A stretch of 64,000 nt of DNA from positions 62,001 to 126,000 of the forward strand of contig MPMR01000008.1 of the NCBI GenBank assembly GCA_002238605.1, read 5' to 3'. The notes below the pieces were generated by a model that was not told where the DNA came from, searched no databases, and was given only the letters and a program-made list of their open reading frames with translations. Every line of letters starts with the position of its first letter. Positions within the stretch are counted from its first letter, which is position 1. Shown piece after piece: positions 62,007 to 64,000 of the stretch. The DNA comes from BD2-11 clade cluster bacterium bin43 (GTDB taxonomy: Bacteria; Gemmatimonadota; Gemmatimonadetes; Longimicrobiales; Gaopeijiaceae). The position numbers were made by a program, and so were the translations under genes.

Positions 62007-62150
62007 CGCGGCGATGGAAGTTTTGCGCCGTCCTCCCGTCGCACGGGACGGGCGAGGCCGGGCGGGGGAATCCCCGGGATGGCACCGGAGCCTGCAGAAT
62101 GGAGCCCGGATGTTGAGTTGCGCCTCCGGAAATCCTAGTTTCCCCGCGTC

Positions 62151-63110
62151 ATGGCCCGAGGACAACGCCGCTTCCGACTCACGCTGCACTACGACGGGAC
62201 CCATTTCTTCGGCTGGCAGAAGCAGCCGGAAGTGCGCACGGTGCAGGGTGAGCTGCAGGCCACCCTCGAGCGGCTTACCGGCGAGCACCGCGCGGTGACG
62301 GCGGCGGGCAGAACCGACCGGGGGGTGCACGCCACCGGCCAGGTGGTCGCCCTCGTCCTGCCGCGGCGCTGGTCCGCCGCCACCCTTCGGCGGGCGCTCA
62401 ACGCCAGGCTGCCCGGGGACATCTGGGTGGCGGACGCCCGGGCCGCTCCGCCCGCCTTCCACCCGCGCTACGACGCCACGGCGCGCGAGTACGGATACCG
62501 GCTGGGGTTCACCGCGGCGGCCCGCTCGCCCTTCCACCGGGCGTGGTGCTGGCCTCTCGCGCGCCTCGCCGGTGACACCGCCTCGACCACGGCGGACCTG
62601 GATGTCGAGGCCCTGCACGCGGCTGCCGCGCTCCTGCCGGGCGAGAAGTCCTTCGCCGCCTTCGCCCGCGCCGGCCAGGAACACCGGGGAGACCGCTGTA
62701 CCGTCACGGAGGCGCGCTGGGCCGCCTGGGAGCTCGGCATGGAGTTCACCATCGTCGCCGACCGGTTCTTGCACCACATGGTCCGCTACCTGGTGGGCAC
62801 CATGGTCGACATCGCCCGCGGCCGCCGGCCGCTCGACGACATGCGCGCGATGCTCGAGGGCAACCGGGACGGCCTCGTCACGTCGCCGCCCGCTCCCGCG
62901 ACGGGCCTCTTCCTGCGTCGAGTGAGCTATCCGGCGCAGACGGTCGCGCGCACTTCGGCGGTCTCCGACGCTGCCGCGACAGAAACAGACGACGCCGCGA
63001 CGCCGGCCGACGCCCGTCCGCGATCCCCGCGAAGCGTCCCGTTCGCCGACCTCGCCCTGTTAGATTCCGACACCGACCGCCCACCCGCAGGGAGCGCCAA
63101 CCACCCATGA
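62151..63110 (+). CDS. truA: tRNA pseudouridine(38-40) synthase TruA
   Basis: 319 residues. RLTLHYDGTHFFGWQKQPEVRT-type N-terminus (read in parts as LHYDGTHFFGWQKQ), catalytic Asp in TAAGRTDRGVHATGQ, ATAREYGYRL and the C-terminal HHMVRYLVGTMVDIARGR. It isomerises uridines in the anticodon arm. The C-terminal 45 residues are Ala/Thr/Asp-rich and extend past the usual end. Its stop overlaps the next gene (ATGA). Confidence 0.95.
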   Translation: MARGQRRFRLTLHYDGTHFFGWQKQPEVRTVQGELQATLERLTGEHRAVTAAGRTDRGVHATGQVVALVLPRRWSAATLRRALNARLPGDIWVADARAAPPAFHPRYDATAREYGYRLGFTAAARSPFHRAWCWPLARLAGDTASTTADLDVEALHAAAALLPGEKSFAAFARAGQEHRGDRCTVTEARWAAWELGMEFTIVADRFLHHMVRYLVGTMVDIARGRRPLDDMRAMLEGNRDGLVTSPPAPATGLFLRRVSYPAQTVARTSAVSDAAATETDDAATPADARPRSPRSVPFADLALLDSDTDRPPAGSANHP

Positions 63111-63763
63111 AGATCTTCCTCGACACCGCCGACCTGGGTGAGATCCGCCGCGCCGCCGCCGCCGGCCTCATCGATGGCGTAACCACCAACCCCTCCCTGC
63201 TGGCCAAGGTGGCCGGCGACCGCGACCCGATGGAGATCTTCCTCGAGATCTGCGAAGCCATCGACGGCCCGGTTAGCGCCGAGGTCGTCGGAGTGGACAA
63301 GGCGATCATGATCGACGAGGGCACCCGGCTGGCCGCCATCCACCCCAACATCGCGGTCAAGGTGCCCCTCACCGAGGACGGCCTGGTGGCGTGCCGCGAG
63401 CTCAGCTCGCGCGACATCCCGGTCAACGTCACCCTGTGTTTTTCCGCTCCTCAGGCGCTGCTCGCCGCCAAGGCGGGGGCCGCGTACATCTCGCCCTTCA
63501 TCGGACGGCTGGACGACATCTCCCACGACGGCATGGAGCTGATCCGCCAGATCCGCGTCATCTACGACAACTACGGCATGCAGACGGAGATCCTGGCCGC
63601 CTCCCTCAGGCATCCGCGCCACGTCGTGGAGTCGCTGGAGATGGGCGCGGACGTGGCCACCCTGCCGCCGGGCGTCCTGTACAAGCTGATCCGCCACCCG
63701 CTGACCGACCTCGGGCTGGCCGCTTTTCTGGCCGACTGGGAGAAACTGGGACGTGACCTCTAG
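63107..63763 (+). CDS. fsa: Transaldolase-like fructose-6-phosphate aldolase family protein
   Basis: 218 residues, the short (TalC/Fsa) form. MKIFLDTADLGEIRRA, GVTTNPSLLAK, the Schiff-base lysine in NIAVKVPLTEDGL, NVTLCFSAPQALLAAKAGA and SPFIGRLDDI are diagnostic. Members act either as transaldolase or as fructose-6-phosphate aldolase; sequence reading alone does not decide. It is coupled to truA upstream and overlaps purB downstream by 11 bases. Confidence 0.92.
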   Translation: MKIFLDTADLGEIRRAAAAGLIDGVTTNPSLLAKVAGDRDPMEIFLEICEAIDGPVSAEVVGVDKAIMIDEGTRLAAIHPNIAVKVPLTEDGLVACRELSSRDIPVNVTLCFSAPQALLAAKAGAAYISPFIGRLDDISHDGMELIRQIRVIYDNYGMQTEILAASLRHPRHVVESLEMGADVATLPPGVLYKLIRHPLTDLGLAAFLADWEKLGRDL

Positions 63764-64000
63764 CAGTCCGGGCCGCGCGGCCGCGGCCGGGGCATCCAGC
63801 ACGGGGAAGTCCGCCTCCGGCGGCTACGTGCATCCCCTTTCCGGACGCTACGCCTCGCGCCAGATGCAGCGCATCTTCTCGCAGGCGCGCAAGTTCACGA
63901 CCTGGCGCCGGCTCTGGATCGCGCTCGCCGAATCACAGCGCGAGCTGGGGCTGGACATCCCCGGGGAAGCGCTGCGCCAGATGCGGGCCGGGGCCGACGA
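63753..64000 (+). CDS. purB: Adenylosuccinate lyase, N-terminal part (runs off the window)
   Basis: The frame opens at GTG 63753 inside the end of the fsa gene and continues to the right edge (82 codons). After an Ala/Ser-rich leader of about 25 residues it reads VHPLSGRYASRQMQRIFSQA, followed by KFTTWRRLWIALAESQRELG, the typical PurB N-terminus. The enzyme acts twice in purine synthesis. The catalytic signature lies outside the window. Confidence 0.88.
   Translation, partial: MTSSSPGRAAAAGASSTGKSASGGYVHPLSGRYASRQMQRIFSQARKFTTWRRLWIALAESQRELGLDIPGEALRQMRAGAD

Larger units (their letters stand above)
61936..62019. repeat. 37-bp tandem repeat upstream of trpD
   Basis: Copies start at 61936 and 61973 (37-base period), differing at a few positions. 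A third partial copy (GGCGATGG) follows at about 62010. Each full copy contains the complete promoter-like pair listed separately. Confidence 0.85.

Overview
This window is about 64 kb of GC-rich (roughly two-thirds G+C) chromosomal DNA from a Gram-negative (diderm) bacterium. It carries outer-membrane barrels, a TolC-type channel, a TolC-dependent exporter and a lipoprotein-type signal. The gene content, GC-rich house style and frequent GTG starts fit Gemmatimonadota or a close relative. That placement is an impression from protein style, because no rRNA gene is present. I see no CRISPR array, insertion sequence, prophage or tRNA. Most of the window is ordinary core genome packed into operons with 1-8 base overlaps.

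Left third (1-26 kb): envelope and signalling. After a porin comes a divergent signalling locus. On the minus strand are a STAS anti-anti-sigma protein and an RsbW-like kinase. On the plus strand is a translationally coupled trio: receiver-PP2C phosphatase, periplasmic type I binding protein, and a TorS-like membrane histidine kinase. The simplest reading is one pathway from a periplasmic ligand to a partner switch. Next come comM, a small outer-membrane barrel, the proton-translocating transhydrogenase operon pntAA-pntAB-pntB, a PLP decarboxylase with an RsbRD-N-like protein, and a 1408-residue NtrY-like histidine kinase with about 14 membrane helices. A tolC-hlyD-permease-permease exporter operon follows and has no ATPase gene.

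Middle (26-40 kb): cysteine desulfurase-mnmA (tRNA thiolation); grpE-dnaJ plus a small gene; dapB-dapA-dapD (lysine/diaminopimelate); then a long minus-strand run of the signal recognition particle RNA, dnaX, ybaB, recR, a small membrane protein, mglA, pgsA and cinA.

Right third (40-64 kb): a minus-strand operon aspS-phoH-pgpH-like-ybeY-mgtE-hutH-hutU joins translation and rRNA maturation genes to histidine degradation. Then come rlmN, a yqeK-lytR_C-lepB operon, an RqcH-like NFACT gene, a decayed small gene in AT-richer DNA, tryptophan genes (trpC-trpF-trpB-trpA and a separate trpD) flanking lexA, and truA-fsa-purB running off the right edge.

The most notable signals beyond gene calls are these: a 12-C homopolymer that appears to split a trpC-trpF fusion by one base; a 37-bp duplication upstream of trpD that duplicates a whole TTGACC-17-TACCAT promoter; two direct-repeat LexA-box candidates over the lexA promoter; an SRP RNA with an apparent GUGCA loop; a triplicated Shine-Dalgarno/ATG module at the dapD start; and the binding-protein-to-partner-switch cassette.
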